A DNA stretch of 64,000 bases from a virus. The notes under the pieces are model-generated. The model made no database searches and was not told the DNA's origin. It saw only the letters and a program-made list of their open reading frames with translations. The stretch is taken from positions 33,191 to 97,190 of the IMG/VR virus record IMGVR_UViG_3300033571_003610; one strand, 5' to 3'. Each line of letters starts with the position of its first letter. Positions within the stretch are counted from its first letter, which is position 1. Positions 1-7,670 of this stretch are shown piece after piece. The translations under genes were made by a program, and so were the position numbers.

Positions 1-219
1 TTCTTGATCTATCTCTACATTGTTTTTACGATCATATAAGCTACCTACTCCGTCGTATAATTGTTCTTTAACAGTTGTAAATTTGCCGCTGTGACTAAGA
101 GCCAGTTGATTGGCATCCTTATGAAAAGGATATTGGTGGTATAATAAGCCCAGCTCTCTTTTTAACTTTGCCGGATCAAATTTAATATCTAATTTTTGTA
201 CGTCTAAAGTGTCTGACAT
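1..219 (-). CDS. Unknown protein, C-terminus beyond window (partial)
   Basis: The reading frame starts at an ATG at 219 and stays open to base 1, so 73 codons are visible and the C-terminus is missing. Its ATG shares one base with the stop codon of the upstream SDR gene (TAATG), which suggests translational coupling. The visible part is hydrophilic with a YHQYPFHKDA segment. I do not recognise the family. Confidence 0.7.
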   Translation of the reverse strand, partial: MSDTLDVQKLDIKFDPAKLKRELGLLYHQYPFHKDANQLALSHSGKFTTVKEQLYDGVGSLYDRKNNVEIDQE

Positions 220-815
220 TATATTGTACTAGTGTCGCCTTTGTATGTTACATTACTTATGTAACTTTTCTCATCGGCAATATCTACAGCAAATGCAACA
301 ACCTTTACCAACTGATCTACAGACATAATACTGCTAGGCTGGCGCAGTTGTGCATAGGTATATGTGCTAGTTTCCGTTAAGAAGTCAGTTTTAATATGCC
401 CGGGCTTGATGTTGATAATTTTACATTTACAGCCACCGGCCAAGTTCATTTGATAACTAGCATCGTCTAGAGCTTTTTTGTGAAGACCATATGGATAAAC
501 TTTACCTAAATGCATACAAGCATCGCCAGCCAAACTGCTCATATTAACAATCATATAATTAGATTTCTTTTGGTGAAAATTATACCAACGTTGTAGTAAG
601 TCTACTTGGGAATATCTAAAGTAAGCATTGTTGATAAACAAATCACAGTCCTGACTTTCGTTTATAATGCGTTCTTGGTCAACACCTTTACTGATATCAT
701 ATCCGTTAGTGCGACTAAAGCCTATAACTTCTATACCAAGGGCTGTGTAGTAATTGGCCAAGGCCGATCCTATACCTTTAGTGTGTCCAGTAATAGCTAT
801 CTTATTTGGTCTCAT
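219..815 (-). CDS. Short-chain dehydrogenase/reductase (SDR)
   Basis: A 198-residue NAD(P)-dependent oxidoreductase-like protein. The N-terminus has the Rossmann dinucleotide motif TGHTKGIG (residues 9-16). An NNAY segment follows near residue 62, then the catalytic-type pair of a Ser (VNMSSLAG) and YxxxK (YGLHKKAL). It is shorter than a typical SDR of about 250 residues, and the C-terminal substrate lid is reduced. The start overlaps the end of the upstream gene by 14 bases. The substrate cannot be predicted. Confidence 0.8.
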   Translation of the reverse strand: MRPNKIAITGHTKGIGSALANYYTALGIEVIGFSRTNGYDISKGVDQERIINESQDCDLFINNAYFRYSQVDLLQRWYNFHQKKSNYMIVNMSSLAGDACMHLGKVYPYGLHKKALDDASYQMNLAGGCKCKIINIKPGHIKTDFLTETSTYTYAQLRQPSSIMSVDQLVKVVAFAVDIADEKSYISNVTYKGDTSTI

Positions 816-1419
816 TGCAGTTCTCGCAGGTTATTTGTTTTAAGTAGCCAATGAAATCATAATCGGCTCCGTCTTTAAGTGGCATAGTTGCTACCCATTG
901 ACAACACTCGCTGGGCATATATCCTTTAGGTAATGGTCCACATACGCCTAATTTTGTTTCATGCATTTTAAAATTATAGCCGCCATTGGCGTTAACTAAA
1001 TCTATAAATTTACTGAAACTTCTTTGTTTATCTTCACGACTAATAAACACGCAATCTAAATTCAAACTTTTGGCAACAGCTATTTGTCTAGGTATTAGAT
1101 ATGCGCTATTAACGTACCTATCACTGGGTTCAAATTTTTGTAAATGTGCGTGTCTAAATTTAGGAGGTATGTAAAATCTAGCACTAACTCTAGCCTTACC
1201 TGTGCCCCACCTGTCAGGTTGAATTTGCATACCACTAAAAGCTAAAACCTCACTACCGCGTATAGCAACAGTGAGGCTAGCAAAATCTTTTGGCTGAATA
1301 TCAACGTAATTGGCTTTTAGCTCATCATCGCCTAGTTGAATTTCTTCTACTACTTTGTTGAACAATTCCAAATACGTTGAATTTCTGCATAAGTCAGTTA
1401 CAATTACTTGGTTAACCAT
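802..1419 (-). CDS. Possible GNAT-like acyltransferase
   Basis: A 205-residue protein. Its central region (FSGMQIQPDRWGTGKARVS, then a stretch ending LIPRQIAVAKSLNLDCVFIS) looks like strands 3-5 of a GNAT-type N-acyltransferase. The acetyl-CoA pyrophosphate loop is not convincing, so this is a fold guess only. The start overlaps the thyX stop by 16 bases. The acceptor is unknown. Confidence 0.4.
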   Translation of the reverse strand: MVNQVIVTDLCRNSTYLELFNKVVEEIQLGDDELKANYVDIQPKDFASLTVAIRGSEVLAFSGMQIQPDRWGTGKARVSARFYIPPKFRHAHLQKFEPSDRYVNSAYLIPRQIAVAKSLNLDCVFISREDKQRSFSKFIDLVNANGGYNFKMHETKLGVCGPLPKGYMPSECCQWVATMPLKDGADYDFIGYLKQITCENCNETK

Positions 1420-2288
1420 TTCTCTGTGAATTCTTTAATTTCACGTTGTCCCATGCCATACTGTTTAGCAATGCCGTTAATATCCCTGAAGTCTTCTAAT
1501 AGGTCTAACCATTTATCTTGACCGATTAAACGTTTAATTAAGTCTACTTCCATTCTACTGCACGATATGCTGTATTGTTCGTAATCTTCGAAGGCCTCGC
1601 ACACTTGAGGAAACAAGGGCTTTACCAGGTCATACATCGCTCTTGCAAACTCTTGAATCTCCCATTGTGCATGACTGTCCATTCTTAGTCGGGCCATGTG
1701 GAGGAAGTTTTTGAGGTTTGCTTTCCAGTAGAGTTCTGTATAGCCGCCCACTGGGAGTACGCTTCTGGACAGTTCGCGAGTAAGGCCAGTCCCATCCTTT
1801 CCCAAAAGCTCGGTGTATTCTTTATAAGCATTGAAAAAACTTCGTTGGAAGGCATGTTGCACTCCTCGTTTTTCTTCGAATCCCCAGTCATTGTCTTCTC
1901 TCCCTTGCTTGTTAGTAGAACTTTGTTGTTGTATTTGTTCTAGTTCAGGAATATAAAACTCGTCTGTCATCACGCTATAACGAGCACTATATTCGTTCAT
2001 GCTGGCAGTACGATGTCGTACTAATTGTCGCATAACAAAAATAGGCAATTTAATATGAAACTTTACTTCACACATCTCAAATGGTGTTGTGTGTTTGTGT
2101 CTCATTAAATAGCGAATTAAATTTCTATCATCTTGAACTTGTTTTGTTCCTGCTCCGTAGCTAACACGAGCAGCCTGCACTACTGCTCCGTCACTGCCCA
2201 TGTGATCCACTAGTCCTACAAAGCCGTGATCTAGTACAGGAACATAATTTTTATCTTGTTCAAAATTAATTTCGCTTCTTGTTGTCAT
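1404..2288 (-). CDS. thyX: Flavin-dependent thymidylate synthase ThyX
   Basis: Makes dTMP from dUMP using methylene-tetrahydrofolate and FAD, supplying thymidine for phage DNA synthesis. The ThyX signature RHRxxSxNExSxR is present as RHRTASMNEYSAR, and further conserved segments follow (TPFEMCEVKFHIK before it, FLHMARLRMDSHAQWEIQ after it). At 294 residues it is slightly longer than many ThyX proteins. I chose the ATG at 2288 because GGAG lies 6 bases upstream; a longer frame begins only with a TTG at 2309. It overlaps the upstream gene by 23 bases. Confidence 0.95.
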   Translation of the reverse strand: MTTRSEINFEQDKNYVPVLDHGFVGLVDHMGSDGAVVQAARVSYGAGTKQVQDDRNLIRYLMRHKHTTPFEMCEVKFHIKLPIFVMRQLVRHRTASMNEYSARYSVMTDEFYIPELEQIQQQSSTNKQGREDNDWGFEEKRGVQHAFQRSFFNAYKEYTELLGKDGTGLTRELSRSVLPVGGYTELYWKANLKNFLHMARLRMDSHAQWEIQEFARAMYDLVKPLFPQVCEAFEDYEQYSISCSRMEVDLIKRLIGQDKWLDLLEDFRDINGIAKQYGMGQREIKEFTEKWLTK

Positions 2289-2598
2289 CTGTGTCTCCGC
2301 CGCTCTCAAAATGTTTAGCCATTAATGTACTAACATACTTCTTCATGTGTTTTTTGATTCTTGCAAGGTCCATGGTTATCTCAACATCGGATACCATTTC
2401 TTTGGTTTCAATTAAGCCTTCTTCTTGTAATTTTTCTGGTAAACTGTCTAGCTTTGCTATCTCGTTTCCTGTAAATCTAATAGTTTGCCCGTTAGTTAAA
2501 TGAACCAATACTTCTTCAATATATTCAGCAGGAACTTGGTTCATTACAACATCGTCGAGGATGTCGTCAAAGCCACGATCTTTTTTTCTAATAGCCAT
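2266..2598 (-). CDS. Conserved phage protein of unknown function
   Basis: A 110-residue charged protein. The N-terminus is basic-acidic (MAIRKKDRGFDDILDD), the middle has a short beta segment (VLVHLTNGQTIRFTGNEI), and the C-terminus is helical and rich in Lys and Asp. The start lies one base after the upstream TGA. No function is recognised. Confidence 0.75.
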   Translation of the reverse strand: MAIRKKDRGFDDILDDVVMNQVPAEYIEEVLVHLTNGQTIRFTGNEIAKLDSLPEKLQEEGLIETKEMVSDVEITMDLARIKKHMKKYVSTLMAKHFESGGDTDDNKKRN

Positions 2599-2599
2599 G

Positions 2600-2866
2600 T
2601 CATTCTTTTATGTGACCTTTTCGAACTAAGTTTTCTTCGTATTCTAATGCCGCAACTATTACAGCCGCCGCTTTTACCAAACTACTATGAAAATCCAGTC
2701 TAGTAGGTTTTATACCTTTGCGAGTACAGTCTTGTGTTAAGTAATGACCAGCTATTGCTAGCCAGTCATTTACATTATTAACAAGGTCATATTCGCTTCC
2801 TGGCAAATCTATTTGCCGTTGTCGCTCTATTTTAACTTCTTCTAAAATTTTGTCAAGCAACGACAT
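2600..2866 (-). CDS. MazG-like small phage protein
   Basis: An 88-residue all-alpha protein. The pattern IxxExxxERxRQ near the N-terminus and a C-terminal SLVKAAAVIVAALEYEEN helix resemble small phage MazG-like nucleotide pyrophosphohydrolase-related proteins. The full set of metal-binding ExxE residues is not evident, so enzymatic activity is uncertain. Its start overlaps the upstream gene by 14 bases. Confidence 0.5.
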   Translation of the reverse strand: MSLLDKILEEVKIERQRQIDLPGSEYDLVNNVNDWLAIAGHYLTQDCTRKGIKPTRLDFHSSLVKAAAVIVAALEYEENLVRKGHIKE

Positions 2867-3380
2867 TAGATTTCTTAGATGATTTTTTAACTTTAGGTGG
2901 ATCTAAATCGTCAGCTTGCTTGCGTAAGTCTTCTGCTTGCTTTTCAAACAGAGATGCTTGACGACGAAGATCGGATGCTAGTTTACTATTATCTAACACA
3001 CCTTCAGTAGTATTAGGCTCATCACCATTCATGGCTGAAATCTGATTGTTGAGTTCCAACAAACTAATTTCAATATCAGGTCTAGGACGCATTGTGACTG
3101 CATCTGTTTTAACCTTCATTAACCATCCTTTTTGATGCATGGTGGTTAACATATTGGTGCCATCACTAAAGAACTGACGATTTGCATATTCATAAAAATC
3201 TAAGGCTTCCTGGGCTGTGATAGTTTCAACAGCATCCATTAAGTCGTCGTGGTACTTATCAGGTAAGGCGTCTGTGTCAACGACCAAACAATTAGTTGGT
3301 TCGTTTGGGATTTGTCTAAAAACAACAAGTGCTCTATGACCTGTTGCATTTAAAACTCCCACGTGTCTGAGAAATTTCAT
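2853..3380 (-). CDS. Unknown protein with C-terminal coiled coil
   Basis: A 175-residue protein. The N-terminal half is an alpha/beta domain with a DTDALPDKYHDDLM segment. The C-terminal third is a heptad-like helix (LASDLRRQASLFEKQAEDL) followed by a Lys/Ser-rich tail. The start at 3380 has GGAG six bases upstream; a TTG twelve bases further out lacks a ribosome binding site. No function is recognised. Confidence 0.75.
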   Translation of the reverse strand: MKFLRHVGVLNATGHRALVVFRQIPNEPTNCLVVDTDALPDKYHDDLMDAVETITAQEALDFYEYANRQFFSDGTNMLTTMHQKGWLMKVKTDAVTMRPRPDIEISLLELNNQISAMNGDEPNTTEGVLDNSKLASDLRRQASLFEKQAEDLRKQADDLDPPKVKKSSKKSNVVA

Positions 3381-3392
3381 CTTAGTCTCCAA

Positions 3393-3626
3393 TTACTGTA
3401 CTTTTGCATCGGCAGGTACAGTTTCAGCCGGAGCTGCCGCTGGTGCGTTAGCTTCTGCTTCTGCCTTTTGTGCTTCTTGTTGCTTGGCAACTTCAGATAA
3501 GAAAGCCTGAATACGCTCATAGCATTCGCCAACTGATTTAGCTTCTGCGGCCCTAAAGGCACCGCGTTGTACGGCGATGTCAATGATCTGAGCGGCCAAT
3601 TGAATATCGGAAATTTGTAATTCCAT
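3393..3626 (-). CDS. Unknown small protein with Ala/Pro-rich tail
   Basis: A 77-residue protein with an N-terminal helical domain (residues 1-50) and a disordered tail rich in Ala, Glu and Pro. A very good ribosome binding site, AAGGAG, lies 8 bases before the ATG. A second frame over the same bases (3377-3583) lacks such a site and is taken as a shadow. Confidence 0.75.
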   Translation of the reverse strand: MELQISDIQLAAQIIDIAVQRGAFRAAEAKSVGECYERIQAFLSEVAKQQEAQKAEAEANAPAAAPAETVPADAKVQ

Positions 3627-3680
3627 TTTAAAGTTCTCCTTGTTACTGTGTATGATTGCTACTGTTAAAGCTAGCTATAA

Positions 3681-3686
3681 TATTTA
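3681..3686 (-). promoter_or_regulatory. Possible late promoter element
   Basis: A TAAATA hexamer (in CTAAATAT on the minus strand) lies in the 65-base gap upstream of the gene at 3393-3626. It matches the core of T4-type late promoters. Support is weak because the sequence is short and AT-rich. Confidence 0.3.
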
Positions 3687-3691
3687 GCTTC

Positions 3692-3907
3692 TTAAGATGC
3701 TGGGTCATGATCCAACACTTCGCTCCAAGTGCTGAGTTTGAGCAAAAAACTGTCTTCAGCTTCGTTGAGCTCTATTACTGCTTTTCCGTTTTCTGCATAA
3801 ACGGAAAAAGGCCCTGTGGCATGCAGGGCCAGATAGTCTTTGGCTATCCAAATAATGTTGCTTAAATGATTTGGATCACGTGCGACAACGGTATGTCGAT
3901 AGCTCAT
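3692..3907 (-). CDS. Unknown small protein coupled to the VWA gene
   Basis: A 71-residue protein whose ATG shares one base with the stop codon of the VWA-domain gene (TAATG). The coupling suggests co-expression with the AAA+/VWA pair. Inside the gene is a GC-rich hairpin (GGCCCTG and CAGGGCC arms). Function is unknown. Confidence 0.7.
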   Translation of the reverse strand: MSYRHTVVARDPNHLSNIIWIAKDYLALHATGPFSVYAENGKAVIELNEAEDSFLLKLSTWSEVLDHDPAS

Positions 3908-5148
3908 TAACTATGTTCATACTGTACCGTTACTCCGAAAGGTGCAGTAATGTCTCTGCCAGAATTGATAACCCAAAGGGTATCACAAAAGTCCTTGTCG
4001 CCCCATTCACCGTAGGGATAACCGTCGGTAAAGACTACCAGTTGTTTGGGTTCCATGTCATGTTCTTTCATGTATTCCCAATTAACCATAAAGTCAGTAC
4101 CGCCACCACCACCGGGTTGGTAGCTACGAATGTCATCGCCTTGGTCAGAACTAAAGTTTTGGTCTGCGTGAATAGCAGTATCAAAACACCACACTCGAAT
4201 GTTCCAAGCATCGTAGTTATCCATAATGCCTTTAACTTCGCTGAGGAAATCTCGAATCATTTCTTCCGAAATACTACCCGAAGTGTCAATGGCAACGTGT
4301 ACGTTAACTTCTTCGCCAGGCAACATGCCAGGCAGTACAGCACCGGTATGCCATGCTTTACGGCTAGGACGAGTAAACGAATAGTCGTTACGGATCATAC
4401 TTTCCAATTGAATACGCAACAGGTCTTTCCAGTTAAGTTTTGGAGCAGTAAGTTCTTGGATCATGCGAGCAACAGCCGCTGGGACTTTGCCTGCGCCTGC
4501 GGCCTGCGCGGCTTGCAGTACAGCATTTTTAATTTCGTCTTGCAGAGCCTTGCGTTCTTCTTCTGACATTTTGCCAGCGCCTGGCATTACAACTTCAATA
4601 CCTTGGCCTTCACCTTCCTTGCCGCTACCGTCAGCAGTAAGGTCAATGTGCATGTCCAGCGGCATTTTAATAGTAACAGCATCTTCCATGAGCTTGTCAT
4701 AGATCTGTTCAGTAGTCATATCTGCATATTTACGATCCAGCAAGATATCTACTTTACGAATAACGTCGCCGATCTTGTCGCGCTCAAGAATGAGGTTAAT
4801 AACGTAATCACCTGCCATGTTCCACACTTGAGGATTTCTGTCGCCGCGTCGGATCATGTGCTCAAAAACGCAATGCATGACTTCGTGACCAATAAGGAAC
4901 ATTAGTTCGCCATCACTTAGTGCATGAACAAAGTCTTTGTTAATGAACAGATTGCGACCGTCAACAGCCGCAGTAGGAATACGATCGGTAGCGTCTACAA
5001 TTTTAAGACGAGTAGCAAGGTTACCAAAGAAGGGATGTTGGAGCAAGAGTTTGACACGTGCCTTGGTAACACGGTCTTTGATCTTTTCCCAAGGAAGATT
5101 ACATTTGGGAAAAGTCTGCGAAGTTTTGTGTTCTGATTGTGTAGTCAT
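3907..5148 (-). CDS. VWA-domain protein with N-terminal zincin-like motif (DUF2201 type)
   Basis: A 413-residue protein. The N-terminal domain carries a metallopeptidase-type HEVMH motif (residues 88-92). The C-terminal von Willebrand A domain has a MIDAS motif DTSGS near residue 293 and a later TDGYPYG metal-site segment. This domain order is that of DUF2201 proteins, which usually pair with a MoxR-family AAA+ ATPase; such an ATPase lies directly upstream at 5254-6333. The pair is expected to act as an ATP-driven chaperone or metal-insertion machine, but its target is unknown. It has its own promoter and an AGGAG site. Confidence 0.85.
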   Translation of the reverse strand: MTTQSEHKTSQTFPKCNLPWEKIKDRVTKARVKLLLQHPFFGNLATRLKIVDATDRIPTAAVDGRNLFINKDFVHALSDGELMFLIGHEVMHCVFEHMIRRGDRNPQVWNMAGDYVINLILERDKIGDVIRKVDILLDRKYADMTTEQIYDKLMEDAVTIKMPLDMHIDLTADGSGKEGEGQGIEVVMPGAGKMSEEERKALQDEIKNAVLQAAQAAGAGKVPAAVARMIQELTAPKLNWKDLLRIQLESMIRNDYSFTRPSRKAWHTGAVLPGMLPGEEVNVHVAIDTSGSISEEMIRDFLSEVKGIMDNYDAWNIRVWCFDTAIHADQNFSSDQGDDIRSYQPGGGGGTDFMVNWEYMKEHDMEPKQLVVFTDGYPYGEWGDKDFCDTLWVINSGRDITAPFGVTVQYEHS

Positions 5149-5177
5149 TTGTATAGTGCTCCTAACTATTTAATGCT

Positions 5178-5206
5178 AGTATACATTATTTTGAGTTTAC
5201 TGTCAA
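5178..5206 (-). promoter_or_regulatory. Sigma70-type promoter for the VWA gene
   Basis: TTGACA (5206-5201) and TATACT (5183-5178) separated by 17 bases, immediately downstream of the terminator of the AAA+ gene. Transcription should begin near 5171, leaving a short leader with an AGGAG ribosome binding site. Confidence 0.75.
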
Positions 5207-5210
5207 TACC

Positions 5211-5242
5211 AAAAAAAGGACGGGCACCGAAGTGCCACGTCC
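5211..5242 (-). terminator. Rho-independent terminator after the AAA+ gene
   Basis: A ten-base-pair GC-rich stem with one bulged base (GGACG and GGCAC paired with GTGCC and CGTCC) closed by a TTCG tetraloop, followed by seven T on the minus strand. It lies 12 bases after the stop at 5254, and is the clearest terminator in the window. Confidence 0.92.
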
Positions 5243-5253
5243 AGGAGCAATCA

Positions 5254-6333
5254 TTAGTTACCGATATCGATAACAAGGTGTGCATACTTCTTAAAGAACT
5301 CAGGGAAGTTCTTGAGCTTCTTGTGCTCAAAGGGTAGTGCATGAGTCTTCAATGCAGTATGGGCACCCATAATAACCATCTCAGGTTCGAAATTATCCAT
5401 CATGTATTGGATAAAGTGTTCGCACATGGGATGCCAGTCAGTAAGGTTACCTGCCTTCTTGGCATTTTGGTAAGCGTCAACAAGTTCATAGCACAGGCTA
5501 GCAGTCAGCGAGTACATAGCAGACACTTCTTTGACCTTCAAGTCCTTGACCTTACCTGCAAGAATGTCAGTAGGGTTAGGCAGTTTGCTAGCAACCTTGC
5601 GGTGTGCCATAAACTTAATAGCAAGGCCTTCACCAACGCAACCTGCAACAATGTCAGTTTGCGTAGACTCGGTAAGTGTGCTGTCAAGCAGGTCGCTGAC
5701 GAAGCTCCATGAGCGAGGAGTAGCAAACGAACGATCGTGTTGAGCAGGATCGAAGTTATACAGGTCGCCCTTGGCAAAGCTCAGGTAACCAACCACATCG
5801 GAGTCGATGCGATTAGCCAAAGCCCACTTTTGCCAATCTTCAAAGTCCACGCGAAGTTCAATGTGAACGAAACGGTTAGCCAGCGGGCTAGGCATACGAT
5901 AAGTAACACCCTTGTCTGACATGCGGTTACCAGCGGCAACGATGCCAACACCTTTAGGCAGTTTATAAGTACCAACACGGCGGTTAAGAACCAACTGATA
6001 GGCCGCGGCCTGAACAGCAGGAGCCGCACTAACAAGTTCATCTAGAAACAGGATGTCGCTGGCTTCTTCGTCAGTAGGCAGTTCTGCGGGAGGTGCCCAC
6101 GACATAGTGTTTTCGGTAGAGTTGTAATAAGGGATACCTTTAATGTCAGTAGGTTCCCACAAGTTCAAACGAACGTCCGTTACGGGACGATTATCTTCTT
6201 GTGCAAGCTCTGCAATGAGGTCGGACTTACCGATGCCGGGAGGACCCCAGATCATAACAGGGCGGCCTTTGGCCAATGCTTTGCGAATAATAACTTTCGC
6301 TTCGCTAATCTTAACAGTACGACTCTCAGCCAT
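5254..6333 (-). CDS. MoxR-family AAA+ ATPase
   Basis: A 359-residue ATPase. The Walker A motif is GPPGIGKS (about residues 30-37), the Walker B region is ILFLDELVSA, and a sensor-type Asn lies in IVAAGNRMSD. The overall pattern fits MoxR-type AAA+ proteins. The VWA/zincin gene downstream is its likely partner, though each gene has its own promoter and a strong terminator separates them. The ATG is preceded by AGGAG. A role in remodelling or activating a host or phage complex is likely, but not visible from sequence. Confidence 0.88.
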   Translation of the reverse strand: MAESRTVKISEAKVIIRKALAKGRPVMIWGPPGIGKSDLIAELAQEDNRPVTDVRLNLWEPTDIKGIPYYNSTENTMSWAPPAELPTDEEASDILFLDELVSAAPAVQAAAYQLVLNRRVGTYKLPKGVGIVAAGNRMSDKGVTYRMPSPLANRFVHIELRVDFEDWQKWALANRIDSDVVGYLSFAKGDLYNFDPAQHDRSFATPRSWSFVSDLLDSTLTESTQTDIVAGCVGEGLAIKFMAHRKVASKLPNPTDILAGKVKDLKVKEVSAMYSLTASLCYELVDAYQNAKKAGNLTDWHPMCEHFIQYMMDNFEPEMVIMGAHTALKTHALPFEHKKLKNFPEFFKKYAHLVIDIGN

Positions 6334-6375
6334 TTGTTGCTCCTAAATAAAACAAAAAGTGTTGTTGAAGTATGT

Positions 6376-6404
6376 ATTATACATTTAAATGTATTTTCTG
6401 TCAA
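6376..6404 (-). promoter_or_regulatory. Consensus sigma70 promoter for the AAA+ gene
   Basis: TTGACA (6404-6399) and TATAAT (6381-6376) with a 17-base spacer, a perfect consensus match. The -35 box forms part of one arm of a 14-base inverted repeat at 6390-6433. Confidence 0.85.
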
Positions 6405-6433
6405 TTCAATTTCTTAAACTGACAGAAAATACA
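6390..6433. repeat. Perfect 14-base inverted repeat over a promoter
   Basis: TGTATTTTCTGTCA (6390-6403) is the exact reverse complement of TGACAGAAAATACA (6420-6433); the arms are 16 bases apart. One arm contains the -35 box of the AAA+ promoter and the other the T-tract of the neighbouring terminator. It may be an operator or an RNA structure. Confidence 0.8.
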
Positions 6434-6449
6434 GGGGCCTAGCCCCTGT
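6421..6449 (-). terminator. Terminator after the gene at 6454-6687
   Basis: An eight-base-pair stem (ACAGGGGC with GCCCCTGT) and a three-base loop are followed on the minus strand by ATTTTCTG. It begins 5 bases after the stop codon. Confidence 0.75.
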
Positions 6450-6453
6450 ATAT

Positions 6454-6687
6454 TTAGGCGCTGGCCGCGTCTTTTTCTGCCTCAGTGGCATTGGGCATCA
6501 CTTTATCCAAGTGACCCTCAGCACGGATCTCAGCCTTGGTCATTGCGCGGGGCAACTCCACAAAGTTGACATCAGTGTGGCCATTCTTCATCAGCACTTT
6601 GATGCGGGTTGCATCATTAGTGAAGCGGGCCTTAACCTTGCCCTTAAGAGTAGAAACACCAACGTAAGTAAACGTTTTATTAGACAT
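6454..6687 (-). CDS. Unknown small protein
   Basis: A 77-residue protein with an N-terminal beta segment (KTFTYVGVSTLKGKVKARF) and an acidic, Ala-rich C-terminus. AGGAG lies upstream of the ATG. It is a one-gene transcription unit with a promoter, a 5' hairpin and its own terminator, which suggests strong early expression. No family is recognised. Confidence 0.75.
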   Translation of the reverse strand: MSNKTFTYVGVSTLKGKVKARFTNDATRIKVLMKNGHTDVNFVELPRAMTKAEIRAEGHLDKVMPNATEAEKDAASA

Positions 6688-6714
6688 ATATGACTCCTGT
6701 CATTGTTGAAAAAT

Positions 6715-6731
6715 TGTAGCACCTTGCTACA
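6715..6731 (-). promoter_or_regulatory. Hairpin at predicted 5' end of mRNA
   Basis: A perfect seven-base-pair stem (TGTAGCA with TGCTACA, loop of 3) begins where the promoter at 6738-6766 should start transcription. It could protect the mRNA 5' end. The T-rich stretch after it also allows an attenuator reading. Confidence 0.5.
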
Positions 6732-6737
6732 GCCATT

Positions 6738-6766
6738 ATGTTACTATCAAATCGAATTCCTGTCAA
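6738..6766 (-). promoter_or_regulatory. Sigma70-type promoter for the gene at 6454-6687
   Basis: TTGACA (6766-6761) with a 17-base spacer to a weaker -10, TAACAT (6743-6738). The position fits the pattern of neighbouring promoters. Confidence 0.55.
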
Positions 6767-6807
6767 TTGATTTTGGAGAAATTGATTAGACAGCAACATA
6801 AATTCTT

Positions 6808-7152
6808 TTAATCCAAACGGCTTCCGGAATAGGCCCGGAATCCATATTTTTCGAACACTCGAGCGGCCGCAAAGGCACCTGCTTCTTTAGTGTCGACATT
6901 TTGGACGGGAAGTTCGGAAGGGTTCCAAAGACTGAAACACTTCTTGTAATCACTACGCTCGACACCTGCGGCTTTGAGCATCTTACCCAGTCGGGTATTG
7001 CCACGCACACCGTAAATGTCGACCCAGGCAAAGCCACAGGCAAATTGGTCTTGGCCACTGAGCTTTTCGTTGAAAAACTTAGTAGCGGCGTCGCGAGCAG
7101 CCTGTTTGGCTTCTGCAACGATAGTATTAACTTGCTCTTGGGTGTAATCCAT
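6808..7152 (-). CDS. Unknown protein
   Basis: A 114-residue protein beginning with a helix (MDYTQEQVNTIVAEAKQAA), followed by a small alpha/beta region. The start at 7152 is set by AGGAG seven bases upstream; in-frame codons further out extend into the promoter. A consensus promoter lies directly upstream. An overlapping frame at 6786-7118 is a shadow. No function is recognised. Confidence 0.75.
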   Translation of the reverse strand: MDYTQEQVNTIVAEAKQAARDAATKFFNEKLSGQDQFACGFAWVDIYGVRGNTRLGKMLKAAGVERSDYKKCFSLWNPSELPVQNVDTKEAGAFAAARVFEKYGFRAYSGSRLD

Positions 7153-7182
7153 TATGGACTCCTGTTTTGTTAGCATATCAAT

Positions 7183-7211
7183 ATTATACAATTAATTGGA
7201 TTTATTGTCAA
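7183..7211 (-). promoter_or_regulatory. Consensus sigma70 promoter
   Basis: TTGACA (7211-7206), 17-base spacer, TATAAT (7188-7183): a perfect match on the minus strand. It overlaps the end of the upstream membrane-protein gene and drives the gene at 6808-7152. Confidence 0.88.
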
Positions 7212-7380
7212 CCGTTTTTAGACCCAGTACGCCCGCGGCCATAATTGCCAGCCCGGACACGCTGACTAGCAGGCCGGACAATAGTTCCAAATTATCCATA
7301 GAGTTTTCCACACCACCGACACCAAAGCCGGTAGTCAGGAGACCCACCATAACCAAAAACATAGCACTACGCTCGGTCAT
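7192..7380 (-). CDS. Small membrane protein
   Basis: A 62-residue protein with two hydrophobic segments (about residues 7-20 and 35-52, both Gly/Leu/Val-rich), so it probably crosses the inner membrane twice. The ATG at 7380 follows the upstream stop by one base. Its 3' end overlaps the next promoter. Small early membrane proteins are common in T4-like phages; the role here is unknown. Confidence 0.65.
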   Translation of the reverse strand: MTERSAMFLVMVGLLTTGFGVGGVENSMDNLELLSGLLVSVSGLAIMAAGVLGLKTVDNKSN

Positions 7381-7381
7381 T

Positions 7382-7612
7382 TTAGTCCCAATTCTTTTTA
7401 TTGCCAAATTGTTCGTTGTACTGATAGCCTGCAAGATAGGCTTGAATTTCCTCAGGGGTCATTTGCTCTTGGCTGACACGTTCAGACGTGCCCGTGCCGC
7501 CCACGTAAAAATGAGGGTCTCGGCCACGCCCGTAGTAACTGTCTGCCGAACCGCGGTCAAAAGGTCCACCGTGGCGTTCGTCATAATTCTTACGAGTTTC
7601 TGTAGTAATCAT
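7382..7612 (-). CDS. Unknown small protein
   Basis: A 76-residue hydrophilic protein with a Gly/Asp/Arg-rich N-terminal half (HGGPFDRGSADSYYGRGRDP) and a helical TPEEIQAYLAGYQYNEQF segment. This composition is typical of small phage proteins. It has its own consensus promoter. Confidence 0.75.
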   Translation of the reverse strand: MITTETRKNYDERHGGPFDRGSADSYYGRGRDPHFYVGGTGTSERVSQEQMTPEEIQAYLAGYQYNEQFGNKKNWD

Positions 7613-7641
7613 TTACGATCCTTTTTTGTTACTATGCCAAT

Positions 7642-7670
7642 ATTATACAATAAATTGAATTAATTGTCAA
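7642..7670 (-). promoter_or_regulatory. Consensus sigma70 promoter
   Basis: TTGACA (7670-7665), 17-base spacer, TATAAT (7647-7642). The -35 lies inside the 3' end of the upstream gene. It drives the gene at 7382-7612. Confidence 0.87.

Noticed and set aside
3871-4905. Plus-strand frames up to 231 codons opposite the VWA gene
   Set aside because: They mirror the antisense of a well-supported gene, have no ribosome binding sites, and all other genes are on the minus strand.
6786-7118. 110-codon minus-strand frame
   Set aside because: It overlaps the better supported gene at 6808-7152 in another frame and has no start signal.
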